Assembly (NCBI RefSeq): GCF_017875765.1
Contig: NZ_JAGGNA010000001.1
Coordinates: forward strand, 581,001 to 645,000
Reading direction: 5' to 3'
DNA length: 64,000 bases
Source of the DNA: Flavobacterium sp. CG_23.5
Lineage (GTDB): Bacteria; Bacteroidota; Bacteroidia; Flavobacteriales; Flavobacteriaceae
Shown one piece after another: positions 45,856 through 56,347 of the stretch. The position numbers and the translations under genes are program-made. Position 1 is the stretch's first letter; the number at the start of each line of letters is the position of its first letter. The notes under the pieces are model-generated. The model did not search any database. It was not told the DNA's origin and saw nothing but the letters and a program-made list of their open reading frames with translations.

Positions 45856-46766
45856 CTAAAACTAGAATTAAGCCTGAACTCAAGATTGAAAAATTGCATT
45901 ATTTTAATGTTTTAAAAATACAAAAAAAGGAAGGTCACCTACGACCGAAAAAGTTCTTTAACCCCAAAAAAAGAATATTTTCAATCCTAAAAAATGTAGA
46001 AATAAACTTGATCTCAAGATTGTAAGGCTGTAGTAATTGAATGTTTTTAAAATTAGAAAAAAAGGAAAGTCACCTACGACTGGAAAAGTTCTTTAACCCC
46101 AAAAAAAGAAAGTTTTCATTCCTGAAAAAGCTAAAATTGAACTCTGATTCAAGGTTGTGAAATTGTATTGATTCAATGTTTTTTAAAATTAGAAAAAAAG
46201 GAAAGTCACCTACGACTGGAAAAGTTCTTTAACCCCAAAAAAAGAAAGTTTTCATTCCTAATATAGCTAAAATTAAGCGTGAAGTCAAGATTGAAATTTG
46301 CAATGATTGAATATTATTAAAAAAGGAAAGTCACCTACGACTGAAAAAGTTCTTTAACCCCAAAAAAAGAAAGTTTTCATTCCTGAAAAAGTGAAATTTA
46401 AGCGTGAAGTCAAGATTGAAATTTGTAATGATTGAATATTATTAAATAAGGAAAGTCACCTACGACTGAAAAAATTCTTTAACCCCAAAAAAAAGAAAGT
46501 TTTCATTCCTGAAAAAGTGAAAATTAAGCGTGAAGTCAAGATTGAAATTTACAATGATTGAATATTATTAAATAAGGAAAGTCACCTACGACTGAAAAAA
46601 TTCTTTAACCCCAAAAAAAGAAAGTTTTCATTCCTGAAAAAGCTAAAATTAAGCGTGAAGTCAAGATTGAAATTTGTAATGATTGAATATTATTAAATAA
46701 GGAAAGTCACCTACGACTGAAAAAATTCTTTAACCCCAAAAAAAAAGAAAGTTTTCAATTCTTAAA
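45856..46766 (+). repeat. seven-copy intergenic tandem repeat (125-136 bp) with a conserved hairpin
   Basis: The core GGAAAGTCACCTACGACTG recurs near 45930, 46065, 46201, 46326, 46451, 46577 and 46702. Spacings are 135, 136, 125, 125, 126 and 125 bp. Each core continues GTTCTTTAACCCC and a run of A's, and can fold as GAAAA-TTCTTT, loop AACCCCAAAA, AAAGAA-TTTTC. The spacer halves (AAGCGTGAAGTCAAGATTGA) are also repeated, with the last four copies most alike. No reading frame is conserved through the copies, and the units are too long and too similar for CRISPR. Confidence 0.85.
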
Positions 46767-46961
46767 TATAAATTCAAACACTTGTAATACATATAGTTAG
46801 GTTTAAAAAATAAATTAAATAAATTTTATTGAGAACTCAACTCTTTAACTAAATAATAGAGTTACAGCAACGATTTTACTTAAAATTTAATTAATTCTCA
46901 TCGAAGATTATTCCATAAAATAACAACATTTTATTATCTAAAAAATTAAAATATAATTATT

Positions 46962-47249
46962 ATGAAAGAAAAAATTACTTTTCATACCCTAGTTTTCCAC
47001 CTACTAGCTACGAATAAATATTCTGAATTTGAAGTTCCAAAATATTGGGCTTATTTCGTTCAAACTATGATATCCCTTTTTCAAAAGAAAATATCAGTTG
47101 ATCCCTTATTTAATTATTTAAATACTATTTCTAAAAAAATAGATCTGATCCCTATGAAGTTTAAGGAGTTGATGAAAATTAAAAATTCGTCAATATACAT
47201 AAGCATTCTCAACCCTAATCTCTGCTATCAAAATTACTTCCCTTTCTAA
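46962..47249 (+). CDS. small hypothetical protein upstream of giant gene 2
   Basis: A 95-codon frame beginning MKEKITFHTLVFHLLATNKY and ending 19 bp before the giant gene 2 start. The AATTATTATGAAA context at its start resembles that of neighbouring genes (43373, 57707). The protein has no signal peptide or recognisable domain and is rich in Lys, Ile and Phe like random AT-rich frames. It could be a leader-encoded peptide coupled to the giant gene or a chance ORF. Confidence 0.35.
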   Translation: MKEKITFHTLVFHLLATNKYSEFEVPKYWAYFVQTMISLFQKKISVDPLFNYLNTISKKIDLIPMKFKELMKIKNSSIYISILNPNLCYQNYFPF

Positions 47250-47268
47250 CGATTTAAAACAAATCAAC

Positions 47269-50200
47269 ATGAAATCAACTTTTACTATTTCAACAAAGCT
47301 GTTTTATTACTTTTTAGTAACTTTTTTAAGTTTCTCGTCAGGTATACTTGCCCAAACCATTGGCCCTGGTATTGCACCAGTTAATACACCAAGTGGAGGT
47401 TTTTCTATCGACGGAACACTTAAAGCCGACACAAATACTGGAGATTGGGTCGATGGAACCGGAACAGGCGGATTCGTGCTTGCAAATTCAGGAGCCCCTT
47501 TAATTTCAGGAACTACTTATCATCTCTTTGATCCCTATAACACTTCAGGTGACAACATTTTTGGAGGTGGCGATAAAGTAGGTGACAATCCAAATAGTTG
47601 GTCATGGGTTACTGGGACTGCGAATGACAAAACAGACATGAACAATGCTTTAATTCATCTAACAACTGATGTTAAGGGAAATGTATGGGTCATTTTTGCC
47701 GCTGATCGTTTAAGCAATAGCGGTAATGCCTATGTTGATTTTGAGTTTCTTCAAACTGCTATGACTAAAACTGCTACTGGTTTTCAAACTTTGGCGCCCG
47801 CCTCAACTGGTGGAAGAACTGAAGGTGATTTCTTGTTGACAGTATATTTTGAAAGCGGTGTTGCCAAATTTGACATTCAAAGATGGGAATTTAATGGAAG
47901 TGTATGGGGATACAAAACCTATTTTGCCTCACTTCTACCCGACTCCGTTTATGCTGCAGGAAATTCCACTAATGTTCCTGTACCGTTTCAAGCATTTGGA
48001 GTTAATAACTACTTAGAAAATACATTTATTGAATCTGCGGTAAATTTATCAGCGGTATTAGGTAAAATTGACCCATGTAGTAGTCTTATAATAAAAACAG
48101 TTTTTGTTAAATCTAAAACCTCAATATCATCATCCGCAGCTATTAAAGACTTTTTTGAGCCGCTTCCTATTGATAACCTCACCCTTGGAAGTGCTGATGC
48201 TGGAGATGACGATACTACATGTGCAGGGTCTTCATACATGCTTCAAGGAGTGGCTATTCCTAGTGATGGTTACACCATTATATCTAAAACATGGACTCTA
48301 ATAAGTGGATCCGCTACTATTACAGATTCAAATGATCTGCATTCACTTGTAAACATAACCGGAAGTTCAGCTACATTTCGACTTACTGTAGTAACGGGAC
48401 CTATAGTAGGTTCAGGAGCACAATGTACGGTATCTGACGACGTGGTTATTACAGTAAATCAACCTTTAACTTGTTCTATCAATGGTCCTAATGGTCCTTT
48501 ATGTCCATCATCTTCTTCTAATAGTTATTCTGCGCCTGTCAGTGCTACATACGCATGGAGTATTTCAGGAAACGGAACAATAGTTGGAAGTACAAATTCT
48601 CAAAGCGTAACTGTAACTGCAGGCGCGAACTGCAATGAAACATTTACTTTATCATTAACAATTACTGGAACAAATGGTTGTACTTCTATCTGTACAAAAA
48701 CAGTAAATGTTTTGGATGATACAAAACCAACTGTAACTGCACCATCAACAACAGATCTTGAATGTGCAACCGATTTACCTGCGGCTGTAACAACTATTGC
48801 GAACTTTAACGCACTTGGGGGTGCAGCAGCGAGTGATAATTGTTCCAATACAGCAAATCTAGTTGTTACCGCTTCAACAGGTTTGTTAATAGGTACTACT
48901 TGCAGCGGGTCAATCACAAGAACCTATACTATTACAGATCCTTGTGGTAATGCTACCAGCGTAAGCCAAGTGTTTACAGTAACTGATAACACTAAACCAA
49001 CTGTAACTGCACCATCAACAACAGATCTTGAATGTGCAAGTGACTTACCTGCAGCTGTAACAACTATTGCGAACTTCAACGCACTTGGGGGTGCAGCGGC
49101 GAGTGATAATTGTTCCACTATAGCAAATCTAGTTGTTACCTCTTCAACAGGTTCGTTGGTAGGTACTACCTGCAGCGGGTCAATCACAAGAACCTATACT
49201 ATTACAGATTCTTGTGGTAATGCTACCAGCGTGAGCCAAGTGTTCACTGTAACTGATAACACTAAACTAACTGTAACTGCACCATCAACAACAGATCTTG
49301 AATGTGCAAGTGACTTGCCTGCGGCTGTAACAACCATCACGAACTTCAACGCACTTGGGGGTGCGGCGGCGAGTGATAATTGTTCCACTACAGCAAATCT
49401 AGTTGTTACCTCTTCAACAGGTTCGTTGGTAGGTACTACTTGCAGTGGGTCAATCACCAGAACCTATACTATTACAGATTCTTGTGGTAATGCTACCAGC
49501 GTAAGCCAAGTGTTCACAGTAACTGATAACACTAAACCAACTGTAACTGCACCATCAACAACAGATCTTGAATGTGCAAGTGACTTGCCTGCGGCTGTAA
49601 CAATTATTGCGAACTTCAACGCACTTGGGGGTGCAGCGGCGAGTGATAATTGTTCGAATACAGCAAATCTAGTTGTTACCTCTTCAACAGGTTCGTTGGT
49701 AGGTACTACCTGCAGTGGCTCAATCACCAGAACCTATACTATTACAGATTCTTGTGGTAATGCTACCAGCGTAAGCCAAGTGTTTACAGTAACCGATAAC
49801 ATTAAACCAACTGTGACTGCACCATCAACAACAGATCTTGAATGTGCAAGTGACTTACCTGCCGCTGTAACAACTATTGCGAACTTCAACGCACTTGGGG
49901 GTGCAGCGGCGAGTGATAATTGTTCCACTACAGCAAATCTAGTTGTTACCTCTTCAACAGGTTCGTTGGTAGGTACTACCTGCAGTGGGTCAATCACCAG
50001 AACCTATACTATTACAGATTCTTGTGGTAATGCTACCAGCGTAAGTCAAGTGTTCACTATAACTGATAACACTAAACCAACTGTAACTGCACCATCAACT
50101 ACAGATCTTGAATGTGCAAGTGACTTACCTGAAGCTGTAACAACCATCACGAACTTCAATGCACTTGGGGGTGCGGCAGCGAGTGATAATTGTTCCACTA

Positions 50201-53200
50201 CAGCAAATCTAGTTGTTACCTCTTCAACAGGATCCTTGGTAGGTACGACCTGCAGTGGGTCAATCACCAGAACCTATACCATTACAGATTCTTGTGGTAA
50301 TGCTACCAGTGTAAGCCAAGTGTTCACAGTAACTGATAACACTAAACCAACTGTAACTGCACCATCAACAACAGATCTTGAATGTGCAAGTGACTTGCCT
50401 GCGGCTGTAACAACTATTGCGAACTTCAATGCACTTGGGGGTGCAGCAGCGAGTGATAATTGTTCGAATACAGCAAATCTAGTTGTTACCTCTTCAACAG
50501 GTTCGTTGGTAGGTACTACCTGCAGTGGGTCAATCACCAGAACCTATACTATTACAGATTCTTGTGGTAATGCTACCAGTGTAAGCCAAGTGTTCACAGT
50601 AACTGATAACACTAAACCAACTGTAACTGCACCATCAACAACAGATCTTGAATGTGCAAGTGACTTGCCTGCGGCTGTAACAACTATTGCGAACTTCAAT
50701 GCACTTGGGGGTGCAGCAGCGAGTGATAATTGTTCGTCTACAGCAAATCTAGTTGTTACCTCTTCAACAGGTTCGTTGGTAGGTACTACTTGCAGCGGGT
50801 CAATTACCAGAACCTATACTATTACAGATTCTTGTGGTAATGCTACCAGCGTAAGCCAAGTGTTTACCATAACTGATAACACTAAACCAACTGTAACTGC
50901 TCCATCAACAACAGATCTTGAATGTGCAAGTGATTTACCAGCGGCTGTAACAACCATCACGAACTTCAACGCACTTGGGGGTGCAACAGCGAGTGATAAT
51001 TGTTCCACTGCAGCAAATCTAGTTGTTACCGCTTCAACAGGTTCGTTGGTAGGTACTACTTGCAGTGGCTCAATCACTAGAACCTATACTATTAAAGATT
51101 CTTGTGGTAATGCTACCAGCGTGAGCCAAGTGTTCACTGTAACCGATAACACTAAACCAACTGTAACTGCACCATCAACAACAGATCTTGAATGTGCAAG
51201 TGACTTGCCTGCGGCTGTAACAACCATCACGAACTTCAACGCACTTGGGGGTGCAGCAGCGAGTGATAATTGTTCGACTACAGCAAATCTAGTTGTTACC
51301 TCTTCAACAGGTTCGTTGGTAGGTACTACCTGCAGTGGCTCAATCACAAGAACGTATACTATTACAGATTCTTGTGGTAATGCTACCAGCGTAAACCAAG
51401 TGTTCACCGTAACAGATAATACTAAACCTGTTATATCTACAAATGCATCTAACAAAACAGTAGAATGTGACGGTCTTGGAAATGACGCAGCATTGCAGAC
51501 TTGGCTAAATAATCACGGAGGCGCTGCTGCAAATGATGCTTGCTCAACTATAACTTGGTCCAACAACTTTTCAGCATTAAGCAACGGTTGCGGGGCTACA
51601 GGAAATGCTTCGGTAACTTTTATTGCCACTGACCAATGTGGAAACGCTAGCCAAACTACTGCTGTTTTTACAATAGAAGATAAAACTCCGCCAACGTTTA
51701 CAGCTCCAGCTAATATCACTCTCAGCAGTGATAAAAATTGTTTTGCTGATTTAAGTACTGCATCTACAGGCACAGTTACAAATATTAAAGATAATTGTGA
51801 TTCTAATCCTACTGCAACTTTTACAGATGGTGATTGCTTTGGCGAGTCAGACAATCAATCAATTAACGCAGGAGTGGGTAATTATTTTCCCTTTACTGTT
51901 TCTGGATTTGATGGTGTTTTAGCAAGTGCCATTGAAAAAGTAGCTTTAGCTTTTGAAACGAACCAAGGAAAAGGAAGAGCCGAATTTACTCTAGTTTCGC
52001 CTAACGGTCAGGCAGTTATTTTAGTTGGTCCATATTGTACAGGAGGCGCTTGTGACGACGCAACATCCAATACTAAGGAATTATATTTACCTGTATTTTA
52101 CCCAAACAGTTCTGGATATCCACAATGGAATAACAACAATTTTGTTCAAGATGGTGTAAGCCAAAACTTTATTCCAAATGGAGGAACTACTTCTCCAAAT
52201 ACTATTTCTGGAATAACATCATATGTCTCTAGTTTTGAAAATCTTACTGGCCCTATGAATGGTAATTGGTTTATTTATTCAAGAAAGCAAGCTAGTGTCA
52301 ATGGTAGTATAGATTTCAAAAGTGTCTGCTTAAGACCTGCTGTTTTGTGCACAAATAATAAGATAATCGTAAGACATTGGTCTGTAAGCGACGCTTGCAG
52401 CAATGCTGTTAAATTTGATCAGATAATTCAAGTAATTGATACAATTAAACCTACTTGGATTACAGCAGAAAACTCATTAAACGTTACTGTCGAATGTAGT
52501 GATGTTAATGGATTAGCAACGGCTCAAGCTTTATTTCCGATAGCTACTGACAATTGCGATTCAGATGTTAAAGATATCCAAAAAGTGTGCGGTATATTTA
52601 AACCATCCGAAGGATGTACTAATGCAGGAACGTATACCAATACTTGGATTGTAGTAGATGAATGTGGTAACACTTCTTCAATATTTACTCAGATAATTAC
52701 TATTCAAGATACAACTCCTCCTACAATTAACACAGCCGCTTCAAACACGACTGTCGAGTGTAATGGAGATGGGAATCAAAATTTAATAGGTGATTGGTTA
52801 GCTAATAATGGAGGCGCAACTGCTTCCGACACTTGTTCAAACGTAACTTGGTCTAATAACTTTAATGCCCTTTCAAATGATTGTTCGGCTGCAGTGACAG
52901 TTATATTTACTGCAAAAGATGGATGTGGAAATACTGCATCAAGTTCAGCTACATTTACTGTAGTAGATAAAACTAAACCTGTAGCTCCTCAAGCTCCTGC
53001 TGATGTGACTGTATCTTGTAGTACGAATGTACCTGTCATGCCTTCGCTTACAGCGATTGATAATTGTGCCGGTCAAATTACGACTGCAGGAATAGATGTT
53101 ATATCAGAACGTCTGTGTGCTAACTCGTACGTTATCACTCGAACTTGGACATTTACTGATGCTTGCAGCAATTCTTCTTCTTCGGTGCAAACTATTACCG

Positions 53201-56184
53201 TTCAAGATATAAATGCTCCAGTAATTACTGAACTGCCAGCAGCTACAACAATCTCTTGTCCTGCAACGCCTGAGTTTACTCAAGCAACGGCATCTGACGA
53301 ATGTGGTTCTGCTTTCGAATTGAACTTCATAGACGTAAGTACTAATGGCGCTTGTACTGGTTCCTATTCTGTTACCAGAACCTGGACCGCTAAAGATGCT
53401 TGTGGAAATTCATCTACTTCGTCTCAAACCATCAATGTTCAAGATGTAACTGCTCCAGTAATTGCCGCTTTACCAACTGCTTCAACGATTTCTTGTCCTG
53501 CAGCGCCTGAGTTTACTCAAGCAACGGCAACTGACGAATGTGGTTCTGCTTTCGAATTAACTCATATCGATACGACAGTCGATGGTGCTTGTACCGGTTC
53601 CTATTCTGTTACCAGAACCTGGACCGCTAAAGATGCTTGTGGAAATTCATCTACTTCGTCTCAAACCATCAATGTTCAAGATGTAACTGCTCCAGTAATT
53701 GCCGCTTTACCAACTGCTTCAACGATTTCTTGTCCTGCATCGCCTGAGTTTACTCAAGCAACGGCAACTGACGAATGTGGTTCTGCTTTCGAATTGAACT
53801 TCATAGACGTAAGTACTAATGGTGCTTGCGCCGGAACTTATTCTGTAACCAGAACTTGGACCGCTAAAGATGACTGTGGAAATACTTCTACGGCTTCACA
53901 AACCATTAACGTTCAAGATGTAACTGGTCCTGTGATTGCTCAATTACCAACAGCCTCAACAATCTCTTGCCCTGCAACACCTGAGTTTGCTCAAGCAACT
54001 GCAACAGATGAATGTGGTTCTGCTTTTGAATTGAACTTCATAGACGTAAGTAATAATGGTGCTTGTGCCGGTTCCTATTCTGTTACCAGAACTTGGACGG
54101 CTAAAGATGCTTGTGGAAATACTTCAACAGCTTCACAAACCATTAACGTTCAAGATGTAACTGGTCCTGTGATTGTTCAATTACCAACAGCCTCAACAAT
54201 CTCTTGCCCTGCAACACCTGAGTTTGCTCAAGCAACTGCAACAGATGAATGTGGTTCTGCTTTTGAATTGAACTTCATAGACGTAAGTACTAATGGTGCT
54301 TGTGCCGGTTCCTATTCTGTTACCAGAACCTGGACCGCTAAAGATGCTTGTGGAAATTCATCTACTTCGTCTCAAACCATCAATGTTCAAGATGTAACTG
54401 CTCCAGTAATTGCTAATTTACCGTCAGCTACAACAATCTCTTGTTCTGCAACGCCTGAGTTTACTCAAGCAATTGCAACTGACGAATGTGGTTCTGCTTT
54501 CGAATTGACTCATGTCGATACGACTGTCAATGGTGCTTGTGCCGGTTCCTATTCTGTTACCAGAACTTGGACCGCTAAAGATGCTTGTGGAAATTCATCT
54601 ACTTCGTCTCAAACCATCAATGTTCAAGATACAGTTGCTCCAGTTATTGCTGCTTTACCAGCTGCTTCAACCATTTCTTGTTCTGCAACTCCTGAATTTG
54701 TTCAAGCAACGGCAATTGATGAATGTGGCTCTGAATTTTTATTGACTTCAACGGATGCTAAAACTTCAGGTGCTTGTGTTGGTTCCTATTCTATAACTAG
54801 AACTTGGACCGCTAAAGATGCTTGTGGAAATACTTCAACAGCTTCACAAACCATTAACGTTCAAGATCTTTCTGGTCCTGTGATTGCCGCTTTACCAACA
54901 GATTCAACGATTTCATGCCCTGCAACACCTGAGTTTGCTCAAGCAACTGCAACTGATGAATGTGGCTCTGATTTTACGTTGACGTCAACGGATGCAAAAA
55001 CTCCAGGGGCTTGCGCAGGTACTTATTCTGTAACAAGAACTTGGACGGCTAAAGATGCTTGTGGAAATACTTCAACAGCTTCACAAACCATTAACGTTCA
55101 AGATCTTTCTGGTCCTGTGATTGCTCAATTACCGGCTGCGTCAACAATCTCTTGCCCAGCAACACCTGAATTTGTTCAAGCAACGGCAATTGATGAATGT
55201 GGCTCAGTTTTCGAATTGAAATTCATAGATGTAACTACTAATAGTGCTTGCGCCGGTTCCTATTCTGTAACAAGAACTTGGACCGCTCAAGATGCCTGTG
55301 GAAATACTTCTACTGCCTCACAAACTATTAATGTTCAAGATGTAACTGGTCCGACAACTGTAACTCCATTTAGCTCAACTATAGACGTGAGTTGTGATGC
55401 GATTCCTGCAAGACCTGAAGTCGTGTTCGTTGACAATTGTTCATCTGTTTCACCTGCTACATTTATAGAAAACATTATAAATAGAACTCAAGATTCCTAT
55501 TCAATTGTGAGAAAATGGACTGTATCAGATTCTTGTGGAAACACATCCACAATTACCCAAATTGTTAATGTTTCGATTTCAAATAGTCTAGTAACAATTC
55601 CCGCTTCTGCTTGTAATAATGGGGAAGTGACAACGATTGATCTATCTAGTCTTTTACCTGTAGGAACTCCTGCAAACGGAAGCTGGACAGCGACAAATAA
55701 TTCAGTAACCCTACAAGGAAGTATACTTACTGTTTTTGGTCTTGCTAAAGATGATTATGTTTTCGAATACAAAATTGAAGATGCAAATTGTCCTAGAAGC
55801 ATTAAGATAAATATGACGATAGATGAATCCTGCAAAGGTATAGTTTTGCCTTGTGCTACGGTATTGGTTCATAATGCCTTCTCTCCAAATGGAGATGGAA
55901 TTAATGAAAATTTCATAATCGACAATATTAATCCTACCGCCGATTGTTATCCGGATAATACGGTCGAAATTTACAATCGTTGGGGAGTATTGGTTTTTGA
56001 AACTCGAAACTATAACAACGAAACTAATAATTTCAATGGAATTTCAAGAGGAAGAACAACCATTAGTCAGTCTTCTGGCTTACCTAGTGGCGTTTACTTC
56101 TATATTCTGAATTATACCTCTAAAGACAATAATGGTAACCTTCAGACGAATAAAAAAGACGGGTATTTATACCTAACTAGATAA
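47269..56184 (+). CDS. giant T9SS-exported repeat protein 2 (SprB-like adhesin)
   Basis: This 2,971-residue protein has a signal peptide (about 1-29, ending GILAQ) and a unique N-terminal region to about residue 480. Ten repeats of 90 residues follow (TVTAPSTTDLECASDLPAAV ... SCGNATSVSQVF). Next are HYR-like domains, one interrupted by a P-domain-like insertion (about 1525-1690). Nine repeats of 79 residues come after (ISCPATPEFTQATATDECGS ... TWTAKDACGN). The end is a type B T9SS sorting domain almost the same as in giant protein 1 (FSPNGDGINENFIIDN, VEIYNRWGVLVFET, KKDGYLYLTR). The many DxCGN/TDNC motifs are typical of HYR domains in surface adhesins. A SprF-type and a PorE-like gene follow. 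Confidence 0.9.
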   Translation: MKSTFTISTKLFYYFLVTFLSFSSGILAQTIGPGIAPVNTPSGGFSIDGTLKADTNTGDWVDGTGTGGFVLANSGAPLISGTTYHLFDPYNTSGDNIFGGGDKVGDNPNSWSWVTGTANDKTDMNNALIHLTTDVKGNVWVIFAADRLSNSGNAYVDFEFLQTAMTKTATGFQTLAPASTGGRTEGDFLLTVYFESGVAKFDIQRWEFNGSVWGYKTYFASLLPDSVYAAGNSTNVPVPFQAFGVNNYLENTFIESAVNLSAVLGKIDPCSSLIIKTVFVKSKTSISSSAAIKDFFEPLPIDNLTLGSADAGDDDTTCAGSSYMLQGVAIPSDGYTIISKTWTLISGSATITDSNDLHSLVNITGSSATFRLTVVTGPIVGSGAQCTVSDDVVITVNQPLTCSINGPNGPLCPSSSSNSYSAPVSATYAWSISGNGTIVGSTNSQSVTVTAGANCNETFTLSLTITGTNGCTSICTKTVNVLDDTKPTVTAPSTTDLECATDLPAAVTTIANFNALGGAAASDNCSNTANLVVTASTGLLIGTTCSGSITRTYTITDPCGNATSVSQVFTVTDNTKPTVTAPSTTDLECASDLPAAVTTIANFNALGGAAASDNCSTIANLVVTSSTGSLVGTTCSGSITRTYTITDSCGNATSVSQVFTVTDNTKLTVTAPSTTDLECASDLPAAVTTITNFNALGGAAASDNCSTTANLVVTSSTGSLVGTTCSGSITRTYTITDSCGNATSVSQVFTVTDNTKPTVTAPSTTDLECASDLPAAVTIIANFNALGGAAASDNCSNTANLVVTSSTGSLVGTTCSGSITRTYTITDSCGNATSVSQVFTVTDNIKPTVTAPSTTDLECASDLPAAVTTIANFNALGGAAASDNCSTTANLVVTSSTGSLVGTTCSGSITRTYTITDSCGNATSVSQVFTITDNTKPTVTAPSTTDLECASDLPEAVTTITNFNALGGAAASDNCSTTANLVVTSSTGSLVGTTCSGSITRTYTITDSCGNATSVSQVFTVTDNTKPTVTAPSTTDLECASDLPAAVTTIANFNALGGAAASDNCSNTANLVVTSSTGSLVGTTCSGSITRTYTITDSCGNATSVSQVFTVTDNTKPTVTAPSTTDLECASDLPAAVTTIANFNALGGAAASDNCSSTANLVVTSSTGSLVGTTCSGSITRTYTITDSCGNATSVSQVFTITDNTKPTVTAPSTTDLECASDLPAAVTTITNFNALGGATASDNCSTAANLVVTASTGSLVGTTCSGSITRTYTIKDSCGNATSVSQVFTVTDNTKPTVTAPSTTDLECASDLPAAVTTITNFNALGGAAASDNCSTTANLVVTSSTGSLVGTTCSGSITRTYTITDSCGNATSVNQVFTVTDNTKPVISTNASNKTVECDGLGNDAALQTWLNNHGGAAANDACSTITWSNNFSALSNGCGATGNASVTFIATDQCGNASQTTAVFTIEDKTPPTFTAPANITLSSDKNCFADLSTASTGTVTNIKDNCDSNPTATFTDGDCFGESDNQSINAGVGNYFPFTVSGFDGVLASAIEKVALAFETNQGKGRAEFTLVSPNGQAVILVGPYCTGGACDDATSNTKELYLPVFYPNSSGYPQWNNNNFVQDGVSQNFIPNGGTTSPNTISGITSYVSSFENLTGPMNGNWFIYSRKQASVNGSIDFKSVCLRPAVLCTNNKIIVRHWSVSDACSNAVKFDQIIQVIDTIKPTWITAENSLNVTVECSDVNGLATAQALFPIATDNCDSDVKDIQKVCGIFKPSEGCTNAGTYTNTWIVVDECGNTSSIFTQIITIQDTTPPTINTAASNTTVECNGDGNQNLIGDWLANNGGATASDTCSNVTWSNNFNALSNDCSAAVTVIFTAKDGCGNTASSSATFTVVDKTKPVAPQAPADVTVSCSTNVPVMPSLTAIDNCAGQITTAGIDVISERLCANSYVITRTWTFTDACSNSSSSVQTITVQDINAPVITELPAATTISCPATPEFTQATASDECGSAFELNFIDVSTNGACTGSYSVTRTWTAKDACGNSSTSSQTINVQDVTAPVIAALPTASTISCPAAPEFTQATATDECGSAFELTHIDTTVDGACTGSYSVTRTWTAKDACGNSSTSSQTINVQDVTAPVIAALPTASTISCPASPEFTQATATDECGSAFELNFIDVSTNGACAGTYSVTRTWTAKDDCGNTSTASQTINVQDVTGPVIAQLPTASTISCPATPEFAQATATDECGSAFELNFIDVSNNGACAGSYSVTRTWTAKDACGNTSTASQTINVQDVTGPVIVQLPTASTISCPATPEFAQATATDECGSAFELNFIDVSTNGACAGSYSVTRTWTAKDACGNSSTSSQTINVQDVTAPVIANLPSATTISCSATPEFTQAIATDECGSAFELTHVDTTVNGACAGSYSVTRTWTAKDACGNSSTSSQTINVQDTVAPVIAALPAASTISCSATPEFVQATAIDECGSEFLLTSTDAKTSGACVGSYSITRTWTAKDACGNTSTASQTINVQDLSGPVIAALPTDSTISCPATPEFAQATATDECGSDFTLTSTDAKTPGACAGTYSVTRTWTAKDACGNTSTASQTINVQDLSGPVIAQLPAASTISCPATPEFVQATAIDECGSVFELKFIDVTTNSACAGSYSVTRTWTAQDACGNTSTASQTINVQDVTGPTTVTPFSSTIDVSCDAIPARPEVVFVDNCSSVSPATFIENIINRTQDSYSIVRKWTVSDSCGNTSTITQIVNVSISNSLVTIPASACNNGEVTTIDLSSLLPVGTPANGSWTATNNSVTLQGSILTVFGLAKDDYVFEYKIEDANCPRSIKINMTIDESCKGIVLPCATVLVHNAFSPNGDGINENFIIDNINPTADCYPDNTVEIYNRWGVLVFETRNYNNETNNFNGISRGRTTISQSSGLPSGVYFYILNYTSKDNNGNLQTNKKDGYLYLTR
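48721..51420 (+). repeat. ten tandem 270-bp coding repeats in giant gene 2
   Basis: Ten units of exactly 270 bp, each encoding 90 residues, with only scattered substitutions (for example ATDLP in unit 1, PEAVT in unit 6, GATAS in unit 9). The near identity points to recent expansion or gene conversion. Confidence 0.88.
53212..55344 (+). repeat. nine tandem 237-bp coding repeats in giant gene 2
   Basis: Nine units of 79 residues, alternating two variants in the middle (LNFIDVSTNGAC and LTHIDTTVDGAC or LTSTDAKTSGAC). A single related HYR unit ends the repeat region of giant gene 1 (41323-41550), so the two genes share this repeat family. Confidence 0.85.
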
Positions 56185-56192
56185 TTTAAATC

Positions 56193-56226
56193 TAAGACCT
56201 GAGGATAAAAGGATTCTCAGGTCTTA
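56193..56226. terminator. hairpin between giant gene 2 and its SprF-like gene
   Basis: TAAGACCTGAG and CTCAGGTCTTA form a perfect 11-bp stem with a 12-nt loop. There is no T-run, so it may attenuate or process the transcript, lowering or separating expression of the downstream genes. Cassette 1 lacks an equivalent strong stem. Confidence 0.6.
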
Positions 56227-56347
56227 CAAAAATAGAATCAAGTGCTCCTATCTTCTAATGATAAACGTTAATTAATTTAATCCATTTGACCTGTTGAACT
56301 CTTTAATAATCTGTTCGATAGCTAATTAAAAATTATAAATATCTACT

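Larger units (their letters stand above)
45317..46961. other. long intergenic region between the two T9SS cassettes
   Basis: About 1.6 kb. In order it holds a terminator-like hairpin (45370-45396), the second copy of the shared box (45695-45737), the seven-copy tandem array (45856-46766) and a ~195-bp AT-rich leader before a small ORF. Short open frames such as 45455-45649 are Lys/Phe/Ile-rich and look like chance. Confidence 0.6.

Noticed and set aside
46041..46159. A 39-codon ORF within the tandem array (MFLKLEKKES...)
   Set aside because: The frame is closed in the neighbouring copies, so it is not a conserved coding unit.
45856..46766. Possible CRISPR array
   Set aside because: The repeated part is over 60 bp, the spacers are also similar to one another, and no cas gene is present. 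It is a simple tandem repeat.
48600..51854. Repeated ~87-codon minus-strand frames opposite the 270-bp repeats
   Set aside because: Identical periodicity to the coding repeats on the plus strand, with no start context or domain; antisense shadows.
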